Positions 39,370-47,655 of a DNA stretch of 52,939 bases are shown one piece after another (the stretch's first letter is position 1; each line of letters begins with the position of its first letter). The notes below the pieces were generated by a model. That model did no database searches. It was given only the letters and a program-made list of their open reading frames with translations, and was not told where the DNA came from. The DNA lies in assembly GCA_047975025.1 (NCBI GenBank), contig JBKECY010000014.1, positions 1 through 52,939 of the forward strand, in the 5' to 3' direction. The position numbers and the translations under genes were made by a program. Origin of the DNA: JBKECY01 sp047975025 (GTDB lineage: Bacteria > Bacillota > Clostridia > Lachnospirales > Lachnospiraceae).

Positions 39370-40065
39370 CTATCCTAAGTCCGACGGTTTTAATAACTTA
39401 TCCACCTGAACATCTTTGCCGTCCATATGCATGCTGACCTGTGCGAAGGTCCAGCCTTCTATGGCTTCAACATCCACACCGGCATCTATGAAGGGCTGTG
39501 GGTTCAGCGCAAAGACGAGATCCTTGTCATTGTCCTGCATATCCTGAGCCCATTCAATTGCATTGCCGTCTCCAATGGTCACTCCAAAGTGCCCCAGTGC
39601 CGAATGATATCCAATCAAATCTCTTCTTGCATCTACGATCTGTTCGAATGCGGCAACCGCGGTACTGCCGTCGCTTCCCTCCGGCGAGCTCTCTCCTAAA
39701 TCAATCCCGATACGCAGCATAGAATCTGCATATATAATGCTCTCGGGAAGCTTCTCTACCTCTAACCCGGCATCTATAAACGGCTGTGCATCCAGTTCCA
39801 GCAGCGCATCCACCGAACCGCTTGCACTCCAGTCACCGCTCCAGATGAAGCGGGCACTGCCATCCGGTGATTCCAAGGCCCAGCCGTCATAGGCATCCTC
39901 CTGTGACACCAGATTCTCTGCATTTGTCACTATTTCTGCGAAAGACTCCTTCGCTCCTTTTCCTATCACATCCAGTTCTTGTCCAATACTACTGCAGGCT
40001 GTCAACGTTACCGCCAGAACACCGATTACCAACAGGGCTGCCAAACGATTTTTTATCTTTTTCAT
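39370..40065 (-). CDS. Lipoprotein of unknown function with an internal repeat
   Basis: The 231-residue protein has a lipoprotein signal (TLTAC, Cys24). The mature part has two related blocks, each with the motif QPFIDAG followed by an acidic VE: residues 94-103 (QPFIDAGLEVE) and 190-199 (QPFIDAGVDVE), with similar strands before and after. It is acidic and has few His or Met, so there is no obvious copper site. The start lies 6 bp after the copA stop on the same strand, so it is probably co-transcribed with the copper pump. I do not recognise the family. Confidence 0.75.
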   Translation of the reverse strand: MKKIKNRLAALLVIGVLAVTLTACSSIGQELDVIGKGAKESFAEIVTNAENLVSQEDAYDGWALESPDGSARFIWSGDWSASGSVDALLELDAQPFIDAGLEVEKLPESIIYADSMLRIGIDLGESSPEGSDGSTAVAAFEQIVDARRDLIGYHSALGHFGVTIGDGNAIEWAQDMQDNDKDLVFALNPQPFIDAGVDVEAIEGWTFAQVSMHMDGKDVQVDKLLKPSDLG

Positions 40066-40071
40066 TATGTC

Positions 40072-42552
40072 TTAGCCCTCCTTTCGGGGATTTGTAGGTT
40101 TAAACCGTTTCAGGCGCAGTGCATTTGTCAACACAGATACGGAGCTAAGGCTCATCGCTGCGGCGGCAAAAATCGGATTGAGCAGTGGACCCCCGAACAG
40201 ATGCAGCGCACCGGCGGCGATTGGAATGCCAACTGTGTTATAGGCAAATGCCCAGAATAGGTTCTGCTTGATATTACGGATCGTCTTTTTACTAAGCTCG
40301 ATTGCCGCCGGTACATCCATCAGGTCACTTTTCATTAATACAATATCCGCTGACTCGATTGCCACATCCGTACCAGAACCGATGGCAATACCGATATCAG
40401 ACTGTGCCAGCGCCGGAGCATCATTGATGCCATCTCCGACCATCGCAACAATCTTGCCTTCCTCTTGCAGCTTTAAGACCTCTGCCGACTTATCCTGCGG
40501 CAGTACTTCGGAGAGGACACGATCGATCCCAACCTGCCCGGCGATAGCCGCTGCTGTTTTCTTATTGTCTCCGGTAATCATTGCAACTTCGATTCCCATT
40601 TGATGAAGGCGGGCAATGGCAGCCCGACTGGATTCCTTGACTACGTCGGCTACGGCAATAATCCCCGAAAGGGAGCCGTCTACCGCGATATACATAGGTG
40701 TCTTGCCTTCTTCGGCCAGGCGATCCGACTCTGCCTGTAAACTTTCCAGCGCAATGTTGCTTTCAAGCATCAGCTTGCGGTTACCTGCCAGAATCGTCTG
40801 CCCTTCCAGATGCGCTTCGATCCCACGCCCTGTAATAGAGGTGAAGCTTTCCGTCTTAGGAATCGCCATCCCCTTTTGCTGCGCATCCTGCACAATCGCC
40901 TGACCCAGCGGATGCTCTGAATTCTTCTCGGCTGCCGCTGTAATCAGCAATAGATGGTCAGCCGTAACCGCAGGGGTCACAATGATATCCGTTACTGTGG
41001 GCTTTCCTTCCGTAATTGTACCTGTTTTGTCAAATACAATCGTATTGATTTTGTGTGCTGTTTCAAGTGCTTCACCGCCCTTTATCAGGATTCCATGTTC
41101 CGCACCTTTTCCGGTTCCTACCATAATGGCGGTTGGAGTCGCCAGACCGAGAGCGCAGGGGCATGCAATTACAAGTACAGAGATAAAAATTGTCAGTGCG
41201 AATTCAAGATCTCTCGTGCTGATCAGCCAGGCAATACCGGCAAGGAGTGCAATACCGCACACAATCGGGACAAAATAACCCGAAACAATGTCGGCCATCT
41301 GAGCAATCGGAGCCTTGGACCCCTGCGCATCTTCAACCAGCTTGATAATCTGCGCCAATGCCGTATCACTGCCCACTTTATCTGCACGAAACTGCATCGT
41401 ACCGTTCGTATTCAAGGAAGCTGCATAGACCGGATCACCGGCTTTTTTGTCGACCGGCATGCTCTCACCTGTCAGCATGGATTCATCGACTGCCGTATGT
41501 CCTTCGAGCACCGTACCATCTACCGGTATCTTCGCACCCGGCTTTACAATGATGATGTCTCCGATCTCCACTTCGTCAATCGGAACTTCCTTTTCCTCTC
41601 CGTTTACAAGCAGCAGTGCTGTCTTGGGTGCCAGTCCCATCAGTTTTTTGATTGCTTCACTGGTGCGGCCTTTGGAGACTGCCTCGAGAGATTTGCCCAG
41701 CAAGATTAAGGTAATGATGATACCTGCCGTTTCATAATATAATGAATCAACTGCCATAAAATGTCCGGTCGCAATCTGCCATGTGTTATAGGCACTGTAA
41801 ATAACGGCGGCGGAGGTACCAATGGCAATCAGAGAATCCATATTCGGGCTTCTCTGCCAGAGAGCTTTAAAACCAACCGAATAAAATTTATTGCCGACAC
41901 ACAATACCGGAATGACCAGAATCAGTTCCAGTAGCGCATAAATCAACGGATAATTCATCGGCGCAATCGCTTCCGGAAACGGAAGTTTCACAAAGGAAAT
42001 CATCGGTGCCATGGCAATATAGAGCAGGGGAATCGAAAAAACTGCCGAAATAATGAATTTTGTCCACAAAACCCGCGTTTCCTTCTGCTTTCTAAGCCGA
42101 TCCTCATCCGCCGCATTGATGCCGGTGCTTTCAAGGGCTTTATACCCCGCCTTTTCTATTGTGCTCTTAATATCCGATATCCTGACCACTTTAGGATCGT
42201 ATGTAATGGTGGCTTTTTCCGTGGCAAAATTAACCGAGACCTCCGGCACACCTTCCATCTTTCCCACTGCTTTTTCCACGCGCTGGGCGCAAGCAGCGCA
42301 GGTCATTCCACCAATGGGAATGGTGACATGACTATTGTCGTTTTGATCTGCTGCTTCATAGCCAATCTTATGAACCGATGTCTTGATTTCATCGACCGTC
42401 AGCTCTGTATCATCGTAATCAACGAACAGCTTCTCACTTGCCAGATTGACCGAAGCCTGACTGACTCCGGGCAGTTTGCTGACCGTTTTTTCTATTCTTT
42501 GTGCACAGGCGGCACAGGTCATCCCCCTGATGCTTAGTACTTTGCTTTCCAT
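40072..42552 (-). CDS. copA: Copper-exporting P1B-type ATPase
   Basis: The 826-residue pump has two N-terminal heavy-metal domains with CAAC at residues 13-16 and 85-88, the membrane CPC (Cys464, Cys466), TGES (actuator), Asp508 in DKTGT, and an HP motif in EHPLG. Two metal domains, the CPC and the C-terminal NTVGIPIAAGAL and MSLSSVSV helices are those of Cu+ exporters. It moves Cu+ out of the cytosol using ATP. The ATG has a weak ribosome site. It is divergent from an HxlR regulator; the two promoters overlap. A lipoprotein gene follows after 6 bp. Confidence 0.95.
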   Translation of the reverse strand: MESKVLSIRGMTCAACAQRIEKTVSKLPGVSQASVNLASEKLFVDYDDTELTVDEIKTSVHKIGYEAADQNDNSHVTIPIGGMTCAACAQRVEKAVGKMEGVPEVSVNFATEKATITYDPKVVRISDIKSTIEKAGYKALESTGINAADEDRLRKQKETRVLWTKFIISAVFSIPLLYIAMAPMISFVKLPFPEAIAPMNYPLIYALLELILVIPVLCVGNKFYSVGFKALWQRSPNMDSLIAIGTSAAVIYSAYNTWQIATGHFMAVDSLYYETAGIIITLILLGKSLEAVSKGRTSEAIKKLMGLAPKTALLLVNGEEKEVPIDEVEIGDIIIVKPGAKIPVDGTVLEGHTAVDESMLTGESMPVDKKAGDPVYAASLNTNGTMQFRADKVGSDTALAQIIKLVEDAQGSKAPIAQMADIVSGYFVPIVCGIALLAGIAWLISTRDLEFALTIFISVLVIACPCALGLATPTAIMVGTGKGAEHGILIKGGEALETAHKINTIVFDKTGTITEGKPTVTDIIVTPAVTADHLLLITAAAEKNSEHPLGQAIVQDAQQKGMAIPKTESFTSITGRGIEAHLEGQTILAGNRKLMLESNIALESLQAESDRLAEEGKTPMYIAVDGSLSGIIAVADVVKESSRAAIARLHQMGIEVAMITGDNKKTAAAIAGQVGIDRVLSEVLPQDKSAEVLKLQEEGKIVAMVGDGINDAPALAQSDIGIAIGSGTDVAIESADIVLMKSDLMDVPAAIELSKKTIRNIKQNLFWAFAYNTVGIPIAAGALHLFGGPLLNPIFAAAAMSLSSVSVLTNALRLKRFKPTNPRKEG

Positions 42553-42595
42553 AATGGAATCACCCCGTCCTTTCTCTCATACCTTCTGTTATGGT

Positions 42596-42668
42596 GTACT
42601 TGTCTTGTATTGACATTGTAAACACCTTACGCTATTATTATAACTATAATAATCAAATTGACAAGTAC
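42596..42668. promoter_or_regulatory. Overlapping divergent promoters and operator-like inverted repeats, copA/hxlR
   Basis: Plus strand: -35 TTGACA (42610-42615), 17-bp spacer, -10 TATTAT (42633-42638). Minus strand: -35 TTGTCA (42659-42664), 16-bp spacer, -10 TATAAT (42637-42642). The two -10 boxes overlap. Two perfect inverted repeats are present: ATTATTATA-AC-TATAATAAT at 42634-42653, covering both -10 boxes, and GTACTTGTC/GACAAGTAC at 42596-42604 and 42660-42668, the latter across the copA -35. A dimeric repressor bound here would block both genes. Confidence 0.75.
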
Positions 42669-42718
42669 GCACCTATTTGTTCAATACTACCCTTTTGTAT
42701 AGTAAGGAGGCATATCCT

Positions 42719-43078
42719 ATGAAATGTGACTGCACGAACTCAAATTGCCCTGTGGATGCAACACTCCATATGATTGGCGGCAAATATAAATCTCTCATCC
42801 TATGGCATCTGCTCAGCGGCAAGAAACGGCATGGAGAGCTGCAAAAGCTCATCCAGCAGGCTACGCCTAAGATGCTGACCCAACAATTGCGCGACCTCGA
42901 AAGTGACGGACTGCTGCACCGCACCGTATATCCTGTGGTTCCACCTAAGGTGGAATATTCCCTGACCGAACGCGGACAGAGTCTGGAGGCGATTCTGGAA
43001 GCAATGTATGATTGGGGTGCTAATCTTATGGCAGAACGGGGCGAGGCGATCTCCTGTTCGATGAGCCGGGAAGCGTAG
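42719..43078 (+). CDS. HxlR family transcriptional regulator
   Basis: The 119-residue winged-helix regulator begins MKCDCTNSNCPVDATLHMIGGKYKSLILWHLL, the HxlR hallmark with the N-terminal Cys, and has QATPKMLTQQLRDLESDGLLHRTVY as the recognition helix and wing. HxlR proteins respond to aldehydes or thiol oxidation, often through that Cys. Here three more Cys residues (Cys3, Cys5, Cys10) precede or share the position, which could serve a metal. ATG 42719 follows AAGGAGG. It is divergent from copA and may regulate it. Confidence 0.9.
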   Translation: MKCDCTNSNCPVDATLHMIGGKYKSLILWHLLSGKKRHGELQKLIQQATPKMLTQQLRDLESDGLLHRTVYPVVPPKVEYSLTERGQSLEAILEAMYDWGANLMAERGEAISCSMSREA

Positions 43079-43090
43079 CTGCGCACTCAC

Positions 43091-43128
43091 AAAAAAGGAC
43101 ATACAGGCTAAACTGCATGTCCTTTTTT
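43091..43128. terminator. Bidirectional terminator between hxlR and the sugar-binding protein gene
   Basis: The arms 43091-43106 and 43113-43128 pair with one mismatch and start and end in A6/T6 tracts. It serves both converging genes. Confidence 0.92.
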
Positions 43129-43135
43129 GTATATT

Positions 43136-44890
43136 CTATTTTGGATATTTTTCTGCCGATGCTTTTCTCGCTGCCGTCTGCTCTTTCGCATTCTGCATAT
43201 CAACAGCCAGCACATCCGCATAACCCAGCCCCTCTGCTGTATCCTGTGTTTCCTTTACCAGACTGTCATATTCAGCATCGTCTTTTGCAAATACCATTTT
43301 CCACGAATTATCTATGATGACAGATTTACATTGTCCGCGCACTGTGGCAATATTGGAATCTGCTTCCGGGATGGAGTAACTGGAGCCCGGGGCTACCATA
43401 ATCATATCGTTCATCTGCAGATATTCCATTGTCGTTGTTGCTCCCATATGCTCCTGCCAGTCCTGGCTTAGTGGTGTCTGTTCATCGGCAATGGTGGTCT
43501 CCCACGTCGTATAATCATAAGCTTCATTGGTCTTTGGCTCTACATCCATCAGATTTACCGGTTTGAAATTCAACACTGAAATTCCATCTTTCCAGTTTCC
43601 GCCGCCGTATTCTTTTGGCACTTCCACCGAATTTGCAGGTAGGGCTTTTTTACCAAATTCTGTCAGCTGCGGCTTTCCTTCCTCATTAAGTTCCCATGTC
43701 AGTCCCTCAATGCCGGCCGCTCCATTCGCCTGACTATTCAGACGGATTCCTTCCGGAGAATACAGCCAGTCAATAAAGTCAGCCAGTCTCTGCGGGTCTT
43801 CCGCTTTGCTCCCAATGGCAATCACTCGCATTGAATTGCCCTCCGGACAGCCGCCATAGGAGAAAATCTTCATATCTTCTACCGGAACGAGCATCAGACC
43901 TTTTCCTTCTGCCTTATTTTCCGTCGTATTAAACAGATTCTGTCCGACCCAGGGCCATGGGCAGTACAGCGTCTTCCCATTTGTGTATTTCGCTGACCAT
44001 GTATCATAGTTCTGTGTCGTGGAATCCGGATCTACCAAGCCTCGCTGGTTAGCTTCATAAAAGAACCTGATTACCTGCATGTAGATAGAATCATCATTGA
44101 TAATACTCTGGTCTTCCGAACCATCTGCCTTGGAAAGAACAAAGCCCATTTCATCGTAGCCATACATACAGGCCGGCTGTTTCGCATTGTTCATCATATT
44201 ATCATCCCAGTCTTTGAAAAGCGAAATCGCATAAATATCTGTGGTTCCCTCTGCTTCTCTTGCATATGCCTGCATCTGCTCAAGTACATCCAGGAAGTCC
44301 TCCATATTTTCCATCTTCGGATACCCCATGGCCTTATAGTAGTCCCAGCGAATATAAGGTCCGTAGGTAAGCTCCAGCCCCTCACTTGGTATCGAAGCCG
44401 CATCAGAAGATACAGAATTCGGGAATGCAAATATCCCCTCTTCGGGAAGCCCCGTATTGGTTACTGCAATCGCTTCTCCATAGTTTTTTTCCAGATCCGT
44501 ACCTTTAATCAAATCCGTGCTATCCAAAACCAGACCTGACGATATCAAATCGGTCAGTTTTCCATTATCTGTTTTAATCATGAGCAAATCACCCAGATCG
44601 CCGGCTGCGGATCTCGTCTGATACAAGGTTTCTCCGCCTCCTGCAACATTTGGTGCGATAACATTAAGTTCCATATTGAACTTGTCCTTTATGATTTTTG
44701 CAAACCACCCACTTTGTATCCCCTGATAATTTGCAAATTCATCGTACACATCAACCGTAATAAACTTGTCATACGTTCCAGAACCTTCGGATGTATCGGT
44801 GCTCTCTTTCTTGCTGCCCCCGCCACAGCCTGCCAGCAACAAACCTGTCAGAACTACACAAAGTACTGTACTAACCACTAACTTTTTCAT
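43136..44890 (-). CDS. Extracellular solute-binding lipoprotein (family 1, LplA-like)
   Basis: The 584-residue lipoprotein (LLLAGC, Cys22) has the large-type family 1 sugar-binding architecture: YDKFITVDVYDEFANYQG at the mature start, AGDLGDLLMI, YIRWDYYKAMGYPKMENMEDFLDVL and DFIDWLYSPEGIRL. Such proteins bind complex sugars or uronides for an LplB/YtcP-type importer. No permease genes are next to it; it stands alone between two terminator or promoter regions, so the permeases must be elsewhere or are lost. The ATG follows AAAGGAG. The ligand is unknown. Confidence 0.9.
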   Translation of the reverse strand: MKKLVVSTVLCVVLTGLLLAGCGGGSKKESTDTSEGSGTYDKFITVDVYDEFANYQGIQSGWFAKIIKDKFNMELNVIAPNVAGGGETLYQTRSAAGDLGDLLMIKTDNGKLTDLISSGLVLDSTDLIKGTDLEKNYGEAIAVTNTGLPEEGIFAFPNSVSSDAASIPSEGLELTYGPYIRWDYYKAMGYPKMENMEDFLDVLEQMQAYAREAEGTTDIYAISLFKDWDDNMMNNAKQPACMYGYDEMGFVLSKADGSEDQSIINDDSIYMQVIRFFYEANQRGLVDPDSTTQNYDTWSAKYTNGKTLYCPWPWVGQNLFNTTENKAEGKGLMLVPVEDMKIFSYGGCPEGNSMRVIAIGSKAEDPQRLADFIDWLYSPEGIRLNSQANGAAGIEGLTWELNEEGKPQLTEFGKKALPANSVEVPKEYGGGNWKDGISVLNFKPVNLMDVEPKTNEAYDYTTWETTIADEQTPLSQDWQEHMGATTTMEYLQMNDMIMVAPGSSYSIPEADSNIATVRGQCKSVIIDNSWKMVFAKDDAEYDSLVKETQDTAEGLGYADVLAVDMQNAKEQTAARKASAEKYPK

Positions 44891-45210
44891 ATAGAGTCTC
44901 CTTTAAAATTTTCTCCCTACCTCTTTTTAAAACACTGTATTAACCTTTGACCGATCCAGGCTATACTTTTTTCACTTTTCCTCACCCCCTGTTCACATGC
45001 TGTTTTGTTTATCTGCATTCATCCTATCATTCGCACTTTTTCAAAAAAACCATAAAAATCCACTCTATTTCCCTATTCAAATTAGATTTTTATCGTATTT
45101 GCACATAAAACTCTGATTTTTACTATATTTTTGTACGTTTTTTTCATGTATTCATTTATCTCTTCTATGATATTATAAATTCGTACAAAAACAACAAGGA
45201 GAGCTAAAAT
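44891..45210. other. AT-rich divergent intergenic region
   Basis: The 320 bp between the solute-binding protein and the MATE gene must hold both promoters. It has many T-runs and TATTATAAAT near 45170, which may be the MATE -10 region. I see no clear -35, repeat or small gene. Confidence 0.4.
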
Positions 45211-46545
45211 ATGCCAAGGCAGTTAAGGAATATGACACAAGGAAATGTAACAAAGCATATTATTCTATTTTCCCTTCCGGTTTTAGTTGGGAATGTATTT
45301 CAGCAGCTTTACAATATCATCGACTCCATCCTGGTCGGCCGTCTGGTCGGAACGGACGGACTCGCGGCGGTGGGAAGCGTCGGCGCAATACAATTTCTAT
45401 TTTTTTCACTTTGTCTGGGAATGTCTTCCGGAATCGGAATTGTGGTCGCACAGCTTTTTGGTGCGGGAAATAAAGAGGATGTAAAGAAAGGGATTATAAA
45501 TGGCAGTATGCTCCTGCTTCTGTCTTCGCTTGTGATTAGTTGCGGCAGCCTGCTGCTGGCCGGTCCTGCCTTGCAATGGATGGGGACACCTCAGCCTATT
45601 CTGGAAGATGCGTCCTCTTTTTTGCGCATCCTATGTGTTGGGCTTATTGCCGTAGCGCTTTACAACTGTGTTGCTGAGATCCTGCGGGCACTGGGAGATT
45701 CACGTACTCCGCTGATTTTTCTCATTATTTCTACCCTTATAAATGTCGTCCTGGATGCTTTCCTGATTCTCGTCTTTCATATGGGGGTTCAGGGCGCGGC
45801 ACTGGCTACCGTGATTTCGCAGTTCTTTTCGGCGGTTGGTGTACTGCTGTTTGCATTAAACAAAAATCCTTATTTTCGCTTTGCGAAGAAGGAGTGGCAT
45901 ATCGATGTCAGAATTGCCAAACAATGCATCCGTTTTGGTCTGCCGGTCGCGCTTCAGTTCGGGCTTATTGCCATCTCCTGTATCGTACTGCAGATTGTGG
46001 TAAATGAATTTGGCACCATTGTCATTGCCGCTTTTACAGTAACGTCCAAAATAAACAGCATTCTATCCATGCTGTTTATGACATTATCGACCACACTGGC
46101 TGCCTTCTGCGGCCAGAACATCGGTGCCGGACATATTGACAGGGTGCGCTCCGGGTTTCGCATTGGCGTGCTCATTGTTGTGGTCTACACCTTGTGCATG
46201 GCTCCCATCGTTTTTTTTGGAGGAGCACAGATTAGCAGACTCTTCGTACGCCAGCCGGAAGTTATCGATTTTTGCGCAAAGGCACTGCGAATCGTAAGTC
46301 TTTCTTATCTGCCTCTTGGAATGATTTATGTGACACGAGGGGTACTAAACGGAGCGGGTGATACGCTATTTGCCTTTTTAAGCGGTCTGATTGAAATGCT
46401 CGGACGGGTATGTCTGGCAAAGCCTTTTACCATGATTCGAGTCATTGGCGTTTGGGGGATTTGGGTGGCAACAGCACTGACTTGGGCTGCTACGGGCCTG
46501 CTCGGCCTGCTTCGCTATCGTGTGGGGAAGTGGAAAACCTTCTAA
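45211..46545 (+). CDS. MATE family efflux transporter
   Basis: The 444-residue protein with about 12 membrane helices has the MATE opening LFSLPVLVGNVFQQLYNIIDSILVGRLVG and the matching second-half GLPVALQFGLIAISCIVLQ, as expected for the internal two-fold repeat. LRALGDSRTPLIFL and LNGAGDTLFAFLSG are the paired conserved loops. It exports drugs, toxins or metabolites with Na+ or H+ exchange; the substrate is unknown. ATG 45211 with AAGGAGAG. Confidence 0.93.
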   Translation: MPRQLRNMTQGNVTKHIILFSLPVLVGNVFQQLYNIIDSILVGRLVGTDGLAAVGSVGAIQFLFFSLCLGMSSGIGIVVAQLFGAGNKEDVKKGIINGSMLLLLSSLVISCGSLLLAGPALQWMGTPQPILEDASSFLRILCVGLIAVALYNCVAEILRALGDSRTPLIFLIISTLINVVLDAFLILVFHMGVQGAALATVISQFFSAVGVLLFALNKNPYFRFAKKEWHIDVRIAKQCIRFGLPVALQFGLIAISCIVLQIVVNEFGTIVIAAFTVTSKINSILSMLFMTLSTTLAAFCGQNIGAGHIDRVRSGFRIGVLIVVVYTLCMAPIVFFGGAQISRLFVRQPEVIDFCAKALRIVSLSYLPLGMIYVTRGVLNGAGDTLFAFLSGLIEMLGRVCLAKPFTMIRVIGVWGIWVATALTWAATGLLGLLRYRVGKWKTF

Positions 46546-46572
46546 AAAGCTCTCTAAATTTCTTATAGAATT

Positions 46573-46806
46573 CTAAAGTTCCGGATAAATCGTCTGCTCA
46601 ATACGAAAATACAGACCATCCTCTGAGAACGAAACATATAGATTTTTATTCTCAAAATATCTGCGGATTACCGCTCTGATCTCTTCACTGGTCTCATCAA
46701 GCGAAAAGCTCTGTCCGCCGCATGCATCCTGAAAATGTACCCATACATTCAGCTGGTCCATCATATGCTTTTTAAATAACAGCACATCATCTGTTGTAAT
46801 AATCAT
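46573..46806 (-). CDS. Small conserved protein (RDAC-like)
   Basis: The 77-residue protein carries FQDACGGQSFSLDETSEE, close to the (R)DACGGQxF pattern I recall for the RDAC family of clostridial small proteins. There is no signal or membrane segment. Mixed alpha/beta, ending YVSFSEDGLYFRIEQ. ATG 46806 follows AGGAGG by seven bases; the longer frame is not needed. Function is unknown. It converges with the MATE gene, 27 bp apart. Confidence 0.7.
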   Translation of the reverse strand: MIITTDDVLLFKKHMMDQLNVWVHFQDACGGQSFSLDETSEEIRAVIRRYFENKNLYVSFSEDGLYFRIEQTIYPEL

Positions 46807-46895
46807 CTGAATTCCTCCTCTGCCAATCACTGCTTCTAAACTCTGGTTCTGCTACGCGGCTTCATGCGCAAAGCCACTTCACGCTGCAAGTGGCT

Positions 46896-47474
46896 TTACA
46901 CTGTAAGACTGCCTCTAAAACCTCTGACTCCATAATAGGAATCTGCCCCGTTATGATAGACGAATACGGTACCATAGCGGTAGTCACAGAACAGTGCACC
47001 GCCCAGGCTGCGGATATCCGGCGGTGTCTGTATCCAGCTGGATGTCTTGGTATCAAAGTGCCCGAGCGTTTGCAGATGACGATATTCTGCCTCTGTCAGC
47101 ATTTCGATTCCTATCTCAGCCGCCAGATCGATGGCATTATGCGCCGGCTTATGTGCCTTGCGGCTCTCCAGGGCTTCCCGGTCATAGCAGATACTCCTGC
47201 GTCCTTTGGGTGTCTCCGGTGCACAGTCATAGAACAGGCAGGTGCCTGTTTCGGTATCATGACCAACTACATCCGGCTCTCCTCCGGTACGCTCCATTTC
47301 ATAGAGCGACCATAACTTCTGCGGAGCCTGCTGCAGACGAGATAGTACGTCCTCCCACGGCAGGTTCGGATGGCGTTCTGCATGTTTCACAAATCGCGTC
47401 CGGAGTGTTTCCAAAATGTCTGTACTTTGCTCTTCTGTCAATCTGTTAGATGACAACTCTTTGTTTTCTGGCAT
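46896..47474 (-). CDS. DUF4256 protein
   Basis: The 192-residue soluble protein matches my memory of DUF4256: MERTGGEPDVVGHD, RSICYDREALESRK, LTEAEYRHLQTLGHFDTKTSSW and a C-terminal YHNGADSYYGVRGFRG. Members are widespread in bacteria with no known activity. I place the start at ATG 47474, six bases after AAGGTG; a GTG at 47483 is possible. It stands divergent from the SOS-controlled polymerase gene. Confidence 0.82.
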   Translation of the reverse strand: MPENKELSSNRLTEEQSTDILETLRTRFVKHAERHPNLPWEDVLSRLQQAPQKLWSLYEMERTGGEPDVVGHDTETGTCLFYDCAPETPKGRRSICYDREALESRKAHKPAHNAIDLAAEIGIEMLTEAEYRHLQTLGHFDTKTSSWIQTPPDIRSLGGALFCDYRYGTVFVYHNGADSYYGVRGFRGSLTV

Positions 47475-47588
47475 AGGATGCACCTTCTTCCTGTTTGCTC
47501 TGTGTGTGTACTTCGTTTGATAAAATAGTAGACATATTTTTCCCCTTTGTCAAGGAATTCCTAAGGATATATTCTGTAAAGATTCCTC

Positions 47589-47617
47589 TTGTCAAAATAC
47601 AGAGTGCATGTTACAAT
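47589..47617 (+). promoter_or_regulatory. Promoter of the Y-family polymerase gene
   Basis: There is a -35 TTGTCA (47589-47594), a 17-bp spacer and a -10 TACAAT (47612-47617). The predicted start falls in or at the LexA box that follows. Confidence 0.78.
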
Positions 47618-47622
47618 GTACT

Positions 47623-47636
47623 CGAACATATGTTCG
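47623..47636 (+). promoter_or_regulatory. LexA (SOS) operator
   Basis: CGAACATATGTTCG is a perfect 14-bp palindrome matching the Firmicutes LexA/DinR box (GAAC-N4-GTTC). It covers the predicted transcription start of the polymerase gene, so LexA would repress it until DNA damage. A strong AAGGAGGGTG ribosome site follows directly at 47641. Confidence 0.93.
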
Positions 47637-47655
47637 TGTTAAGGAGGGTGATACT

